A DNA stretch of 64,000 nt from Chromera velia (GCA_018398765.1 JAHBMJ010001975.1:3093-67092); one strand, 5' to 3'; shown: positions 11,926 through 23,524, counted from the stretch's first letter. The notes: generated from the letters alone by a model not told the origin. Made by a program: numbers and translations.

Positions 11926-12990
11926 ATGTCAGAGTCAAAGAAAGAAGCAGAGAAACCTCTGGGGGAGTATCCCTTTATTAATCGAAACGTAGAAAAGTGG
12001 AGAAAGAGCACAGTGTGCATCCGAGACTCCAATGTCAGACTGTTTGGCAAGACAGAGGAGAAGGTTACACAATAGGATTTCAATTAGTTGTTGCTCGCAT
12101 ATCAGGACCATCCGAAGGCAGGTCCAAGAGCTGATACTGTCTACAGGAGAAAAAAGGATGGTGACAATACCTTAAAGTTAGGTACGGGTCCAAACCGGGC
12201 AATCTCCTGGAAGAAGTGCGTTGATGCCTTTATTTCTGAGATCTACACCGCTTTCCAGTTTGTGGATGAACAGAAAAGAGACGAAGTCAATCAGGAATGG
12301 ACAAGAGCAGCTGATATGGGTTTTGGGGTCTACTCGTTCCAAGAAGTCGTGGTCAAGTACGAGAACCTCAACGAAAAACGCCGGTGCGGAGGATGATACC
12401 ACCGATCGCACCAGAGCCCTCGCTGTTTGTAAGTCCATCCCCAACCACTACAAGGTCCTTTGGTCCGCACAGATGACCCAAGATCAGTACAACAACCCAG
12501 ACAAACTAATGGATAAGTGAAGAGCCATGGCAGGCAAGACAAACTGCAACAGCTTTGCAACAGTCAGTTACCTCGAACCAAACCCAGCAGCAGCAGCAGC
12601 CATCCGTGTGACCGGGGAGTTTAAAAGTGCAAACTACGTTGGTGGGACTGGCAACCCTCCCCTGAATCACGGAGGCAAAGGGGAGAGAGGTGGAAACGCA
12701 GGAAAAGGAAAAGGTGGAGGATTCTATTGAGGATATCAAACTGCCTCCAGGTCCTTCAACATCAATTCTAACTTCAATCCCCAATCTGAGAGCAATAAAC
12801 AGCAACAACAAAACGAGTGCCCCGGTTGTGCTCGACAAGGGGGGCATGATAAAGGATACGACTGCAGGGGACTGAAGCATTGATGTGCGCATTGCGAATC
12901 AGTTGGGCACTTTGAGAGGGCGTATCCCGATATCCGCAGGAAAGACGCAGAGAGAGGCAGAGCGAGGGAGAGAGGGGGTGGACCCCCAGC
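11926..12990 (+). pseudogene. Degenerate gag with zinc-knuckle region
   Basis: The frame can be followed from ATG at 11926 (MSESKKEAEKPLGEYPF) through several stops and frame changes. The clearest part is 12088-12396 (KLGTGPNRAISWKKCVDAFI), followed by continuation frames to about 12730. At 12810-12930 one frame reads CPGCARQGGHDKGYDC, then a TGA, then CAHCESVGHFERAY. This looks like two adjacent CCHC-like knuckles, the second with Tyr in place of the last Cys. Gag proteins of LTR elements package RNA through such knuckles. The stops show that this copy cannot make a full product. Confidence 0.6.
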
Positions 12991-13303
12991 ACGAGGGGGT
13001 GCGCAAGTGGGGGGATAAGGGCCTGCTCCGCACGTGGCATCGTACATATACAACTACTCTGCAGGTCCCCCTGTGCCTCCCGGCTACTCAGCCATGATGA
13101 CCGCACCTTCATTTCCCTTCATAAAAGCATTGGGGGATGTGGAGAACCCGACTTTCCGAGTCGGTGAGGTTTTGGGAAAGGTAGAGGAAGGAACCGGCTC
13201 TGGAGAGAGCTGGTAAAGAGAGCAATAGAGGGACTGAGTGGGAATGCAGGGAGACACACCTATTCTTCTTCACTTCTTTTCAATCAGGAATACATGTGTG
13301 GGG

Positions 13304-13592
13304 GTGCAGGGACTCACATTGATACATCCAACAAAGTTAATCAGTGCAGGGCGTCACTGAGAAGGAAGTTTACTAAACAGTGCAGGGCGTCACTGTGAAA
13401 CGGAAGTATACATACACATCCAGACAATTAATCAGTGCAGGGCGTCACTGATAATTAGACAGGCAGTGCGGAGCGTCACTGACTGATACACAAACAGTGC
13501 AGAGCGACACTGATGGAAACACAAACATAGAAGGAAATACAAACAGTGCGGAGCATCATTGTTTCTGACAGTACTGTGGAGCGTCGGTACTG
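13304..13592 (+). repeat. Array of 7-8 short hairpin-forming repeats
   Basis: The unit CAGTGCAGGGCGTCACTG occurs at 13342-13359, 13378-13395 and 13433-13450. Variants are at 13464-13481, 13495-13512, 13544-13561 and, with a longer stem, 13569-13592. A degenerate copy lies at 13304-13321. Each has CAGTG paired with CACTG around an 8-base loop. The array sits between gag and the 3' LTR. A role in RNA packaging, dimerisation or helper recognition is only a guess. Confidence 0.8.
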
Positions 13593-13696
13593 GTCATTGA
13601 CAAACCAAATTTATGAAAGCAAACCTGCATGCATCAAATTTCGGAACTCATTTCTCCGATCTTGTGATTGAATCATCATCTCCGAAATGAGGGGGG

Positions 13697-14025
13697 TAAA
13701 TAAAATTTGACATGATGCATGCGTGGCGTCAGTATGTGTGCGTGTCCGGCCGTGTCAGGCATGTAAAGGTATCGCATGCCGTATGAGAGTAATTCGCGTA
13801 TTTCGCGTGCATGAATAATTCTGTTCATACTTCCATGTATGCAGAAATCCATGCAGAGTGAATTCAATTAATATAAAGACCAAAAGTTGAGCCAAACAGA
13901 GGTATGAATGCAAATAGCCTGAGTGAACTGATCCATGAAGTCTCACTTTATCTGACGGAGCCAATAACCTTCTGATAATAAAATGGCAAGGGCGTGCCAA
14001 GGGACACAGTCCCTATATTTCCACT
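13697..14025 (+). repeat. 3' LTR of the gag-only element
   Basis: Direct repeat of 11553-11873, preceded by a purine tract and followed by ATAAT, which matches the base run before the left LTR. Confidence 0.75.
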
Positions 14026-15261
14026 ATAATGATAATGATGATAGGTCATTTTGGTAGAATAGATGTAATTCTACCTAGAATTCTACCTGCAGATACATCT
14101 GACCCAGCTCTTTGAATGCATACGTTTTTTTGCCGTAGCTTCTCGCTACTTCTTGCAACCTAATTAGACCGCGACTTGGAGAAGTATGTACTCTTTCCCG
14201 ACCACCAGTTGGTCGATGGACAGGACGCTCTTCTCGTTGTTTGCTTCGACCAATACCAAACCTTGATCTGCCCACTTGTCCAGGCGTTCTGCCATCACCT
14301 TGAAAAAAGTTCATCTCTACTGTCGATGCTGGATGGATCTCTTTGCCCTTCATATGTCGCAATTGGATAATCTTGCCACCAGCTCCTTCTGCAGACAGGA
14401 CGAGACAAGCACACATATAGAGGGGGAGGAGGAGGGGTGACTTCGGGTAAATTTCAAGAGGAGAATGCACGGAACCGGAAATCTGATCGATGCATGTCTG
14501 CATTTCACTTAAATTGAATTCCAGAAACTTTGACATGAAATCGCTGTATTGGACATACATGCACCCATTCTAAAAGAATCGCATCTACAATTTTCAGACT
14601 GACTCTTGAGTCTTGCAGGAGAATGTAGAGGAAAAAGTTAGTCGCATTTTATGGCTATCGTGTTGCGAATTAATGAATGAAGGAATGAATGAATGGCGGG
14701 TTTGCAAGGGGTAAGCGGCAAGGGGATCGAGGGAGGGCTCTCTGTGCGTTGAGTGGATACAGACACAGATCCTCTAGAGATCATGTTTTTCTTTTGCGAT
14801 CTTCCTTTTCTTCTCTTAACTCATTATCAAAATAGACAGACCAGACACACAGAAAGATACAGGAGGACTGAAGATGCGAAGAATTTGGATGCAGTACCAA
14901 GAGCACTGAGGCAAACGTGCTTATGATACTAAGGGCACGAGGCAACATGCAGATGCTAAAGGATATCCAACGTAATGAAGCGCTCTCTGCAAAAAAGAAA
15001 AACGGAAGCAACGTTCGCTCTGATTGCGAAAGAAACGAAGTCAGGCTCGACTGCAAGGAAGAAAGCAATAAAATTTGCTTCTGAACAACAGCCGGGGGCA
15101 CTCGCTCATTTGAGCCATTGCAAAGTATCAAGCTGAATCTAGATACCATGATTGGCTGATGGGTGCGGCTCTCCTCCCCCCCGCTATTGTTCAGTCTGAG
15201 AACGATCGACGAACTTCAGTTTGGGTCTTAGACTATAGCTTTCTTTTCGGACCCTTGCTTG
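14026..15261. other. Intergenic; nothing recognised
   Basis: The longest open frame is 161 codons on the minus strand (14075-14560). It is basic, has no recognised domain and has no splice partner that I could find, so no gene is called. It could be retroelement debris next to the LTR element. Confidence 0.4.
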
Positions 15262-15387
15262 ACTCATGCGAATACACACTCGGGAGAGGAAATGCACTGA
15301 CACACGCACGTTGTCACAGTGATCTCATGCGAATAAATACTCGGGAGAGCGAATGCACTGATGCACGCACGTGGTGACAGTGATCTT
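15262..15387. repeat. Tandem duplication of about 63 bases
   Basis: Two adjacent copies of a unit containing CTCATGCGAATA, ACTCGGGAGAG, AATGCACTGA and CACGCACGT end in GTGACAGTGATC. A minus-strand frame next to it (15395-15500, LTGEEKEMLDRLYRH) follows a possible acceptor and could be a lone exon, but I could not extend it. Confidence 0.6.
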
Positions 15388-15578
15388 TCCTGCTCCTGCT
15401 GCTGCTTGAAGACCTTGAGCGCGTCGTAAAGTGGACTCATGCTCAGGTGTCTGTAAAGTCGATCCAACATCTCCTTCTCTTCACCCGTGAGCTGCAGGAG
15501 ATCTATGGGGGGTACGCGTATGAACATACCGTGCCTCTCTTATGCAAGCAAAACTGTCGCTCAGACAAATACATGTCT

Positions 15579-15579
<1 letters not shown>

Positions 15580-15630
<51 letters not shown>

Positions 15631-15709
15631 GAAAGAAAGAAAGAAAGAAAGAAAGGAAGGAAGGAAGGAAGAAAGAAAGGGAAAGAAAGAGAGAGAAAGA
15701 GAAAGAGAA

Positions 15710-15742
<33 letters not shown>

Positions 15743-15814
15743 AAGAAACAAAGAAAGAAAGAAAGAAAGAAAGCAAGCAAGCAAGCAAGCAAAGCAAGCA
15801 AGCAAGCAAGCAAG

Positions 15815-15863
<49 letters not shown>

Positions 15864-16064
15864 NNNNNNNNNNNNNNNNNNNNNNNNNNNNNNNNNNNNN
15901 NNNNNNNNNNNNNNNNNNNNNNNNNNNNNNNNNNNNNNNNNNNNNNNNNNNNNNNNNNNNNNNNNNNNNNNNNNNNNNNNNNNNNNNNNNNNNNNNNNNN
16001 NNNNNNNNNNNNNNNNNNNNNNNNNNNNNNNNNNNNNNNNNNNNNNNNNNNNNNNNNNNNNNNN
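15580..16064. repeat. GA/GAAA/GCAA microsatellite block running into an assembly gap
   Basis: Compound purine-rich microsatellite (GA, GAAA, GGAA, AAGC units) from 15580 to 15863, followed by 201 Ns (15864-16064). The gap is most likely an unresolved extension of the repeat. Confidence 0.9.
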
Positions 16065-17408
16065 GAGGGGAGGCCCCGGAGAGAGAGACTCACACGCAGA
16101 TCGACATGCCCATTACATTTATACGTGCACATGCAGATGAGTACATACTGCAAAATGCTCACGTGTATACTATATGTAAATGTATGCTAAATACTCGTGG
16201 ATGACCACTGTCTTGCGACGTGCTGACTTGAGTAGGATTGACCCAGCTCTCAACACACTTTATCTTCACCTGGGTGTGGAGCCGCAAGCAGGAGAAAGGC
16301 TTAGCCTCTTGTAGTAAAAAAACCTGGAAGCGGGGGCGTTTGAGACCCGGTACGGTTGAAGAGACGCGCGCCCCAGACTAGGCCCCAGATCGAACGTGGC
16401 CTCCAAGCCGCTGCATGGATGCCTTGGGAAGAAGGACAGGGTCCCGCTGGCAGCTGAGGAAAGCCGCTCCTCTTCTGCATTCGCGTCGTTGACAAAGTTG
16501 GGAAACCAAGACTGGACCGTCTCCTCTCACGCCGTCTCCACGCAGAGACACACACAGTGTGACGAGAAGCAGCAAAGACGACGCCGAAACTTTCCCGTTT
16601 ATTGGCTTCCAACCAGACTCGTGGTTGAATCTGCTGCTCTCCATTGGCCTTCAGGAACGACTATTACAGAGGAACAAGTCCAAAGTGCGTGGAGAAGAAC
16701 GACGAGGTGCGACCTAGACCACTTTGTGTGAATGTCTGTGGAATGAAAGGAAGGGAAGAGCGCGCTCGTCAGTGTAAATGCAAGGGATTAGAGCACACAA
16801 TGCCACTGTCCCATTCCAGAAACCTGGCCGGCTCAGCTAGACAAGATTGCGAGCACTGTGAGGTGATCGAATTGCAAGAGACGGAGTCAGAATACAGGCC
16901 AGAATCAGACTGAACATGCACGCCCGCGGGATTATTCGGATTAGGCGCGCGGGATCAGGATCGATTATTCCTGCAGACGGCCGCGGGGGTAGACGGGGAT
17001 GCAGCCCGCGCGCCCGCGTGCCCGCGCGTGACGCCGCGCGCGCCGCCGCCGGGGCCCCGCGGCCCCCACACTGAGCTCGGTGTGCTGACTCATTGACTTG
17101 CAGCTAACATACCATCTTTCAAAGATTTTCGAAGTGTTCTCATCGCTTAATTGCCTGCCTGGGTGAGAGGGTCGACATGCATGCAGTCACATGAGTCACG
17201 ACTCCCTAGACGCCTATAGAAGCAGAGAAAAGGCTAGACCTGTAACTCCCCTAAGGAGACGGCGAGTTGAATCCCGCGTTTCTGTGATCCCTCAAGATCA
17301 CTTAATCTCGGACTTTTTTTCTGAGCGCAGGTCGAATATCCGTAGCCTCCCTAGACCACAGGGATATCACACCATTCCGAGACAGCTAGTGAACTTGATC
17401 GACAAGCA
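16065..17408. other. Intergenic region upstream of the b5-reductase gene
   Basis: I see no gene here. The right part holds a GC-rich island and a TGCATGCA motif at 17178-17185, 224 bases before the ATG at 17409. Confidence 0.5.
16920..17068. promoter_or_regulatory. GC/CpG-rich island upstream of the b5-reductase gene
   Basis: About 150 bases dominated by CGCGCG, CCGCGG and GGGGCCCC, ending about 340 bases before the start codon. A TGCATGCA palindrome lies between it and the ATG. It is inferred to be a promoter element by analogy with the other islands in this window. Confidence 0.5.
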
Positions 17409-20400
17409 ATGCGTGTGCCGTCTCTCTTCTTCTTTGTCTGCATCCTGCTGTCTCCTTCTGTCTCTTGGAGCCTCTTCCAAGAGCCGGAAGAAGAGCAGTC
17501 ACCTGAGGACTCGTCGGAGTCTACTCTGAAATCCCTGCTGGTTAGCAACCGCGCAGTTTCGATCAAAACAGAGCCTGAAGAAGAGCGCTGGTACGCGATG
17601 AGTGAGATCTTACAGCACAGTAAACCCGCAGACTGCCTCACTTGCGTTGCCGGGAAGGTGGTTGACCTCTCTCATTACATGACGAGGCACCCTGGTGGCG
17701 CCTTGGTGTTGGAGCGCATGTGCGGTGTGGACGGCACGAACGTCTTTCTGAGGGCCCACGCGCGGTCTTTGATTGAGAGACGGCGAGGGATCGGGGCCTG
17801 CGTGGACACCTCCGCAGAAGCCTTCGACCAGCAGAACTGGATCGACGGGGGCGCCGCCGTGGCATTCCTCGTCGTGCCCGTAGTGATCGGTGCAGCCGTG
17901 CGTCGGATTGGCTCAGTGCGCCTCCAGGTGCGTGCGTCAAAGGGGGGATGGGGGAGGGCGGTTAAGGCATAGATTGTGTGACAGAGGGCTACAGGCAGAC
18001 AATCCAGATTTGTGTGGCTGCCTTCCTGCCGCTGTCCTTCCCTTTTGCCTGCACCTGCCACCTTGCACGTGAATGCACCGGGTGATGGATGCTGGATGAT
18101 CTCTTTCGGCGGGCCTGCGGGCCCTGTACATGCATGGAGGGGTCTGTGTCCTGACTTACTTGTGGCAGGCACTGGAGAGGCAGGCTTTCTCTCTCTTTCT
18201 TGTGCTTTGATTGATTGTAGCCTGCATGCTCTTTCTTTCACATTCATTCACCTTCGATGCTTGCAGGACGCCCTTTTTCGTCAGCCTCTCGCGTTGCCCG
18301 TCAAGGGCAGAGGGCAATTCTTGAACGCCTTTCTTGAAATGCCGCGGGGAGTGGTGCTCCTGCTGGTCCTCTACCTCTGCACAAACGTGCTCCTCTTTTC
18401 TCTCTGGACGGCGCACTTCCTCAAATTCCAGCCGCGTGTCTACGCAGTGGCTGCAGCTGCAGGGCGGATGGCGGTGTACGGCATTTCAGTTTCTACTCTG
18501 ATCGGAACGCGTAGGTTCTCTTGGTCCTGGCTGTGTCTGAGAGTTCCGTATGAGAGGATTCTGGGAGTGCATGGCGTGGTTGGTGGTTTGTCTCTGGTGT
18601 TCGTTGCTGTCCACGGTTTTGGATTTTTGGTCGTTTTTGACTGGGGTCGCCAGATTCCCCAGACGGCCTGGCTGACGGGGGTGGTGCTCGGGGGCCTCTT
18701 TTTGGTCTTCACGCCCTCTGTGATCAGGGGGGTCCGGACATCATGGTCAGTCGGTCGGTCGCTTGGTTGGTTGGTTTTCCTCTTCAGAAAGAACGAACAG
18801 CGAGAGAGGGAGAAAGGAAATGGAAGAGAATGGTGGGGGGGCTCAGGAATAGATGGTGAGCGTTAAGACCGTGCTTCACCCTCTTTTTATGTTTTTCAAA
18901 AAAGGCAACAGAGACAGAGAGAAAGCAATATTAAGGAAAGCAGCCTTGCTGCAAACAAAGAGGAAGGAAGAGAATAACAGGCCGGGGCAGAGCAGGAAAA
19001 GAAAGAAGAGTGAAGCGCGATGGGACGGGAGAGAGACAAGGGAAGGGGAGAAAATGAGATAAAGAACTAAAGGAACGGTAGTTAATTTAAAAGAAAGCAC
19101 AAGCAAATAAGAGACGGAACATGAAAAGGGAAAACGTACAACCGAGAAAGAGACCCACACACACGACTGTGGATAGATCTGTTTACTTCTCCTTTTGCAT
19201 GCCTTCTTCAATCAAACTCTCCTCTCTTCTGTTTCTTCCTTCCGTAGGTATTCCCTGTTCAAAGTCGCCCGCATTTATTTTCATATAGAGTGCTTTTTCA
19301 TACATACATACATACATACATACATACATACATGAAAATGCATGCACTCTTCCTTCTGTAGGTATTCCCTGTTCAAAGTCGCCCACCACTTCCTCGTCCC
19401 CCTCATCGTTTTCCTTTCGGCTCTACACCTCCTCTGGCTCAACATCGACAGACGGCACCATCTGAGATTAACCAGAGGGCTGTACGGCTCCACAGCGCTC
19501 CTCTGTCTCTCAGGCGTGTTCTGGGTGTTCAATTTGATTTGGGAAGTCGCAGACGCACTCCTGGCGCCCGTGAGGGTTGAGGGAGATCCTTTGGTCGTGC
19601 CGCCCGAGCACGAATGGGGTGCCCCCCCCTACGTGTGCCTTCTTGTCTCCAAACAGTGTGCGGCCTGGCCTGGGTGTTGGCTGAGTGTGACTTGTCTCCG
19701 GGCAGGTGTGCTCTCCCACCCGTTCACTGTCGTTCTGAACAACTGCCCTTGGCTTGAGGGCTCCCGACCGGGAAGGGCGATGATGTCGGTGTTTGTGAAA
19801 GTGAGTGGGAAGAATTCGTGGACTGGCAGGCTGAAGACAGCGGTAGAAAAAATGAGAAGGACAGAGGAAGGGATTGGGGGCGCTGAGCAAGGAAGGTCTC
19901 TCAGAGAGTGTGTCAGAGAGGACAGGGAGACGGAGATGCGACAGGAAGCGAAAGGGGGGAGGGACGTAGCAGTTGAAGAAGAGACGGCATTTTCGTGCCA
20001 GGGTGGGATCTGTCAGAGGAGACGTGCGGCTGTTTCCGTCTCCGCACTTTCCCTTGGCCTTGCCCTCACAGGTCCCTATGGGGGGGGTCTGTCTGTGTTC
20101 GGTGAGCTCTCGAAAGTGCCCGCGATGATTTTCATCGTTGGTGGGTGTGGGGCTACAGTAGCGGCTTCGATGGTTCCGTTCCTCTCTGCTGTGCCCGGGA
20201 GGATGACAGGGGTGATCTGGTCGTTCCGTTCTTTGGGACTGTTCAGACAGTTGAGGGGGTATTTCTCGAAAGTACCCTCTGAGTTCTGTCACTTCTACCA
20301 CAGCAGTGCGGGGGGTTGTGTCGACTCAGAGACGGGAGAGAGGAGGGGGGGGGCGGTTGCGTGGTCTGTGGAGGAAGGCAGAGGGAGGGGAGAGGGAGAG

Positions 20401-20643
20401 ACAGAAGAGCAAATCGAGAGAGACCGCGAGACTCTGGGTGTACAGAGAGGAAGACCTGATATTGATTTTCTCTTATGCAATCTGCAGGAGGCAGCAGAGA
20501 GGAGGGGTACGACTGAGGTGGGGGTGTTCGTCTGCGGGCCCATCTCTCTCTCAAGAAGGGTGCAGGAGGTTGTGCTGCGGCAAAACGGGAGGGGGAGCAA
20601 AGCCTCGCACCTCCATTTCCATGTAGAGTCCTTCCAGATGTGA
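17409..20643 (+). CDS. Cytochrome b5 / ferric reductase (NADPH oxidase-like) fusion
   Basis: Exons are 17409-17927, 18267-18745 and 19362-20643 (759 aa). Junction phases 0 and 2 match; the second rebuilds VRTSWYSLFKVAHH, the loop before the distal haem helix in this family. Residues 1-20 are a signal peptide or signal anchor. Residues about 60-130 are a cytochrome b5 fold with HPGG (94-97) and a second haem ligand in FLRAH (His117). Multiple hydrophobic segments follow, with His residues in VHGVVGG, VHGFGF, HHFLVP and LHLLW that could bind two haems as in ferric reductase/NOX proteins. The FAD site is suggested by LSHPFTVV, and the NADPH site by LTGPYGG, GGCGATVAAS and VFVCGP. It should pass electrons from NADPH through FAD and haems across a membrane to Fe(III) or O2. 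No EF-hand is seen. The extra b5 domain could act as an added electron carrier. Confidence 0.88.
19238..19384 (+). repeat. Duplicated 3' splice site of exon 3 with a TACA microsatellite between
   Basis: A segment of about 33 bases (CTTCYGTAG, then GTATTCCCTGTTCAAAGTCG) occurs at about 19238-19270 and 19352-19384. Only the second copy leads into the open reading frame. Use of the first would reach an in-frame TGA at 19333. A TACA run (19297-19332) lies between them. Confidence 0.8.
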
Positions 20644-21568
20644 TTGAAAGAAAGGACAAAGGGAAGAAAAGAATTCAAGGAAGAGAAAAACAAACCTCTT
20701 GGATACGTGTGCCTCTGTCTGTCTGTCTGTCTGTCTGTCTGTGTGTTTTTTTATTTATTCATTTGTGTATTTACTTATTCCTCCATTAGAACAGAAAGAT
20801 GGTCAGTTGGTAGCAAGATGCGTGCTTGAGTGAACGAGCGAGGGCAAGTGAGTGATTCAATAAGACTTGTCCTCGACAGCCGGTCGGAGAGATCAAGTCA
20901 TCCCCGTCCAACTTTCTTCTTTATTGTGCATTCTCGTTCACTTAATTTCGAACTGACGCAAGAAGAGAGGAGCACCTAGGCCTTCATACGGGTCCGTCGA
21001 AGGACTTCCTTCCTTCCTTCCTTCCTTCCTTCCTTTCTTCCCTTTCTGACGTCTTGTGTCAGGGAGGGCATTCGTTTTGCTGCTGGGAGGCACACGCACG
21101 CGCCTTTCTTGCACGCTGCACTTTTTCACTTACCTGTATATTTAGAGGGTCGGGCACCCCTTGTTGATCTCATCAATTGGGATTTTGATGGCATGGAGAC
21201 GGTCTCTTGGATCTGGAGAGGAGACAAGAGAAAAGGATAGATGGTGTTGGATGGACAGACAGACGGATGGATGGATGGGTGGATTGGTGGGGAGGTGGGG
21301 AGCAAAACAGATGCATTTGATTGACAGAAAGAAACAAAAAAGTAAGGACCAAAGAAAGAGGCAAAGAGAATTCATTTGTACATCTGCTTGTGGTGCATCC
21401 ATCCATCCATCCCGAAATTTCGATTTTGGTTTCGAAAATCCGAACTCCGTTCGTGCTTTTGCTGCCTAAACTAGCAAGCGTCCACAATCTATTATCCATG
21501 CGCATGCCTTTTTGACTCCTCTCTTTGGATTTTTCGTTCCCCCCCCCGTCTTTCTTTCTTTCTTTCTT

Positions 21569-21605
<37 letters not shown>

Positions 21606-23079
21606 CCTCTCGCTGCCTGCCTGCATGTACAAAAAGTCTGCCTCGCTTGCATGTTTGTTTGTCTTTATGTCAATAAACCTCCTCTCCTTCCATGCACTCC
21701 CCGAGCGACTCGGTCGGCCGATCGAAAGGCAACGGTACCGTTCCTCCCCTTCGCTGCAAGCAATAAAATATTATCGTCTGTGAAGTATCTTGACAAGCCA
21801 GCTTTACTGCATTTTTGTGCATCAGTGTGCCTCGCAAGGCTTCGACTCAACTGAATTTATTGTGAAGCTGCCACGAAAGGTGCTGGGATTTTTGTCAAAT
21901 TCTATCAATGCGAAGGAAGAAGGAAGGTGAGAGAGAGACAGGCCACCACCCCCCTTCCTTTTGTTGTTTGTTTCCTCAGATGATCTTCTTGAATGGGTCA
22001 TTTCTTTGAATCCAAAAGCGCCAGAGAGACAGCTGGAGCAAAAAGTTCTTCTGTCTCGCTTGGTCCTTTTCTTATCTCTTCTCCTTTCTGTCCCGTTTCC
22101 GGCCTGTCTCTTGATTGAATGTTAAAATGCATACATGCATGTGTATCCTTCCTTCTCGGCCTCCTTGTCGGCAAATGAAGAATAGAGAAAGAGGGGAAAA
22201 ATAAGCAACAGAACTACACCCGGCTGCGAATTGCGTCTCTTTCTCCGTCTGTATGCCTGTCCGTCTATCCGTCTGTCTGTCTGTCTGTCTGTCTGTCTGC
22301 CTGCCTGTCTGTCTGTCTGTCTGTCTGTCTCTCTGTTCTTTCTGCTCCCTTACCTTCCTGACTCTCAGAAAGCAGACGCTTCTACTCCCTCTTCCTTTTT
22401 TCTTTCCTCTTCTCTGATTTTCTGTCTCGATCCATCCCTCAATGATCGATCCTCCCGATTTTGTGGGCGCCAAAGGCTGCCCTGCCCTGCCCTGACCTAA
22501 CTACAATGCAATGCCCTGCACTGTGCATGCCTCCCCTTTCCTTTCCTTTCCTTCCTCCCTCCCGTCTCCCTCCTTCCCTCCCTTCCTTCCTTCTTCCTGA
22601 GAACACCCAAGACGGTGCAAGAATTCCACTTGACTTCTCCCCGGATGCCCATCTCTCACTGGCTGGCTGACTGGGTGTCGGACGGTCTCATGGAAAAGGA
22701 GAAGAAAGCGAAATTTACTTCCGTGTGTGTGAGGAAGTAAGAAATGTGGGAAAAGAGAAGAACACACAACGAGCATTCAGATCGGTTGAACACCTTGGGC
22801 AGCTTAAGAACGGTAACGCCTTTGCATGTCTGAGTTTGAGAGGGTCAAAGGGCCTTCAATAGTTGCGTCTGTCTTCTTGAAGGTTGAGGCCCGCCTGAGG
22901 GGTTTCGCCTGACTTTTTGCCTGCTTGAGGCCAGCTGGATGGTCTTCGAAACTGCCTCCGACGTGCGTTGCCCTTGGTATTGTTGCGAGACGCTGTCGCT
23001 GGGTCTAGCGCTGGGTGCCTAGATATAGGCAACATTACAAGCCTAGTTATAAGGTGACAAGTCAGTAGTAATCTAAGTG
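20644..23079. other. Intergenic with many microsatellites
   Basis: No gene is supported. Simple repeats include CTGT (20716-20745), CCTT (21003-21036), CTTT/CT (21549-21602) and CTGT (22270-22330). Confidence 0.6.
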
Positions 23080-23516
23080 CAGGGTTGTTAAGTACGGACA
23101 ACTGTAAGTACCGAAAAACGAAACCGACCTCCAATTTCGTTTTTTCCCGGTACTTTCGTCACTGGCAAAATTTTCATAAGATAAGGCCTTAGGCTGCTGC
23201 TTCTAGACTAGTTCTAATAGCCTGATGTGCAAAACTGGTTGTTCTCAGCGTTCTAGAGTCAAAACTCTAGAAAGGGAGTCATAGCGGGCCCGGCAGCGAG
23301 CAAAGCAGAGGGGGGCAGTTTGTTTTTAGTGAGTAAAGCAGAACTAAGTTTATATTTTTAGTTTAAAAACCTAGGATCCAGTTATTTTAACGTTATAAAG
23401 CTATAAAGCCTAGTTTAAACAAAATTTTTTAGGTACCAAAAGTACCGGTACCGAAAAACGGAACCACCCTCCCAAAAGTACCGAAGTACCGAAAGGCACG
23501 GTACTTAACAACCCTG
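23080..23516. mobile_element. hAT-type MITE with 8-base target duplication
   Basis: The 437-base element starts CAGGGTTGTTAAGTAC and ends with its reverse complement, GTACTTAACAACCCTG. It is flanked by TCTAAGTG (23072-23079) and TCTAAATG (23517-23524), an 8-base duplication with one mismatch. CAGGG-type ends and 8-base duplications are typical of hAT DNA transposons. The subterminal regions carry repeated GTACCGAAAAACG and GTACCGAAGTACC motifs that could be transposase sites. There is no coding capacity, so it would be mobilised in trans. Confidence 0.82.
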
Positions 23517-23524
23517 TCTAAATG

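Larger units (their letters stand above)
11553..14025 (+). mobile_element. Gag-only LTR retrotransposon (non-autonomous, degenerate)
   Basis: Two direct repeats of about 320 bases (about 11553-11873 and 13697-14025) flank a 1.8 kb interior. A tRNA primer-binding-like TGGTGACGCCAGCGAG starts at 11874, just after the left repeat. A purine tract (GAGGGGGG, about 13690-13696) sits just before the right repeat. The left repeat starts AGTG and the right one ends CACT, with ATAAT on each outer side (11548-11552 and 14026-14030) as a likely 5-base target duplication. The interior holds a broken gag with zinc knuckles and then a hairpin array. There is no protease, integrase or RT, so movement would need a helper element. 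Exact LTR ends are approximate. Confidence 0.75.

Noticed and set aside
13304-13592. CRISPR array
   Set aside because: The repeats are only 18 bases, imperfect and unevenly spaced, and lie inside a eukaryotic LTR element. There are no cas genes.
14075-14560. 161-codon minus-strand frame
   Set aside because: No domain, no matching splice partners and adjacent to transposon sequence; mentioned only as a region.
15447-16204. Long Glu/Arg/Lys frames across the microsatellite and gap
   Set aside because: They are translations of GA/GAAA repeats and Ns, not genes.
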